NCBI RefSeq assembly: GCF_000379465.1
Contig: NZ_KB905380.1
Span: 496,001 to 560,000, forward strand
Length of the DNA stretch: 64,000 bases
Source of the DNA: Sciscionella marina DSM 45152
GTDB lineage: Bacteria; Actinomycetota; Actinomycetes; Mycobacteriales; Pseudonocardiaceae
Reading direction: 5' to 3'
Shown here in pieces: positions 63,564 through 64,000 of this stretch; position 1 is the first letter of the stretch, and every line of letters starts with the position of its first letter. Under the pieces are notes generated by a model. It saw only the letters and a program-made list of their open reading frames with translations, was not told where the DNA came from and did not search any database. The translations under genes were made by a program, and so were the position numbers.

Positions 63564-64000
63564 ATGGACCTGACCGTGTGCGAGCAATTCGACGGCTTCG
63601 AGGGCCCGCTCGCGCAGCGCGGCATCGGTATCGTCGCACCGTACGATCTCGCACTCGACCGCGAACTCTGGCGCTTTGTGCCCGCCGAGGTCTCGCTGCA
63701 CTTTGCCCGCACACCCTATGAGTCCGGCCAGATGGACATGGACATGGCGCAGGCGTTGCGCAATCCCACCCATCTCCGGGCCGCCACCCGTGACCTGCTG
63801 CACATCGAACCCGAGATCATCAGCTACCTGTGCACCTCATCCACCTTCGTCAACGGTGTCGCGGGTGAACGCGAGTCCTGCGCGGTCATGCGCGAGGCGG
63901 GCGCCCCGGACGCGCTGACCACATCGGGCGCGCTCGCCGAGGCCGTCTCGGAACTGAACCTCACCAAGATCGCCGTGGTGACCCCCTACTACGCCGATGT
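63564..64000 (+). CDS. Maleate isomerase / Asp-Glu racemase-like enzyme, partial (cut at window end)
   Basis: The first 145 residues of a member of the maleate cis-trans isomerase/arylmalonate decarboxylase branch of the Asp/Glu racemase superfamily. RGIGIVAPYDLALDRELWRF opens the fold; YLCTSSTFVNG carries the first catalytic cysteine; ALTTSGALAEA and IAVVTPYY follow. The second cysteine lies beyond 64000. ATG 63564 has GGAGGTGA upstream. With the adjacent amidase it suggests use of a maleamate-like or malonate-type compound. Confidence 0.85.
   Translation, partial: MDLTVCEQFDGFEGPLAQRGIGIVAPYDLALDRELWRFVPAEVSLHFARTPYESGQMDMDMAQALRNPTHLRAATRDLLHIEPEIISYLCTSSTFVNGVAGERESCAVMREAGAPDALTTSGALAEAVSELNLTKIAVVTPYYAD

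Overview
This is a 64 kb, very GC-rich chromosomal window from an actinomycete. The content points to a mycelial, Pseudonocardiaceae-like member (inference): an SsgA/SsgB-family cell-division regulator, Lsr2, ergothioneine genes, a phosphatidylinositol-mannoside (PIM) locus in mycobacterial gene order, GTG/TTG starts, many 4-nt start/stop overlaps, and several genes that appear to be leaderless. No phage, plasmid, IS or CRISPR was seen.

Layout. 1-7.5 kb: a lipid-type polyketide system on the minus strand, made of a partial type I PKS with an N-terminal acyl carrier domain, the fatty acyl-AMP ligase that probably loads it, and an esterase. 7.5-13.4 kb: an MFS pump, MobA, an NlpC/P60 cell-wall hydrolase, and a second MFS pump divergent from an MmyB-type regulator. 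13.4-16.4 kb: aconitase, with a good AcnR operator in its promoter. 16.4-21.9 kb: a DUF1772/HxlR pair, a Baeyer-Villiger monooxygenase, a secreted S33 peptidase, an MpaB-like oxygenase and a TetR. 21.9-25.5 kb: egtA-egtB-egtD, with no egtC. 25.6-28.5 kb: acnR, a zinc-ribbon protein, a frameshifted kinase and a P450, spaced like one operon. 28.5-30.7 kb: an MFS/GntR pair. 30.6-37.7 kb: thrS, a HIT protein, pgsA, a PatA-like acyltransferase, pimA and a membrane protein, interrupted by a marR/yceI pair. 38-41.8 kb: a frameshifted Tat-exported phospholipase C, a secreted endonuclease and a flavoprotein. 41.8-44.2 kb: four tRNA genes (Gly, Cys, Val, Val), ssgB, a PGPGW membrane protein and an MFS relic. 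44.2-48.9 kb: the 2-hydroxypentadienoate lower pathway (hydratase, acetaldehyde dehydrogenase, aldolase) with an IclR regulator, plus an amidohydrolase. 48.9-54.4 kb: a phosphoribosyltransferase, a GMC oxidoreductase, a frameshifted membrane protein, a damaged SDR, folA and an aminoaldehyde dehydrogenase. 54.4-58.4 kb: a tightly coupled operon of a large DUF6421-like protein, an SDR and a threonine-aldolase-like enzyme. 58.9-64 kb: lsr2, then a catabolic cluster (MFS importer, amidase, 2-hydroxyacid dehydrogenase and a divergent maleate isomerase/Asp-Glu racemase-like gene cut by the window edge).

The most notable points are the FAAL-PKS lipid system, the DUF6421-SDR-PLP operon of unknown pathway, an ergothioneine operon lacking egtC although its EgtB looks like the gamma-glutamylcysteine type, an AcnR operator at acnA with acnR 9 kb away, and several palindromic operators whose regulators can be proposed. 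Three genes carry single-base indels in C or G runs, which may be sequencing errors.
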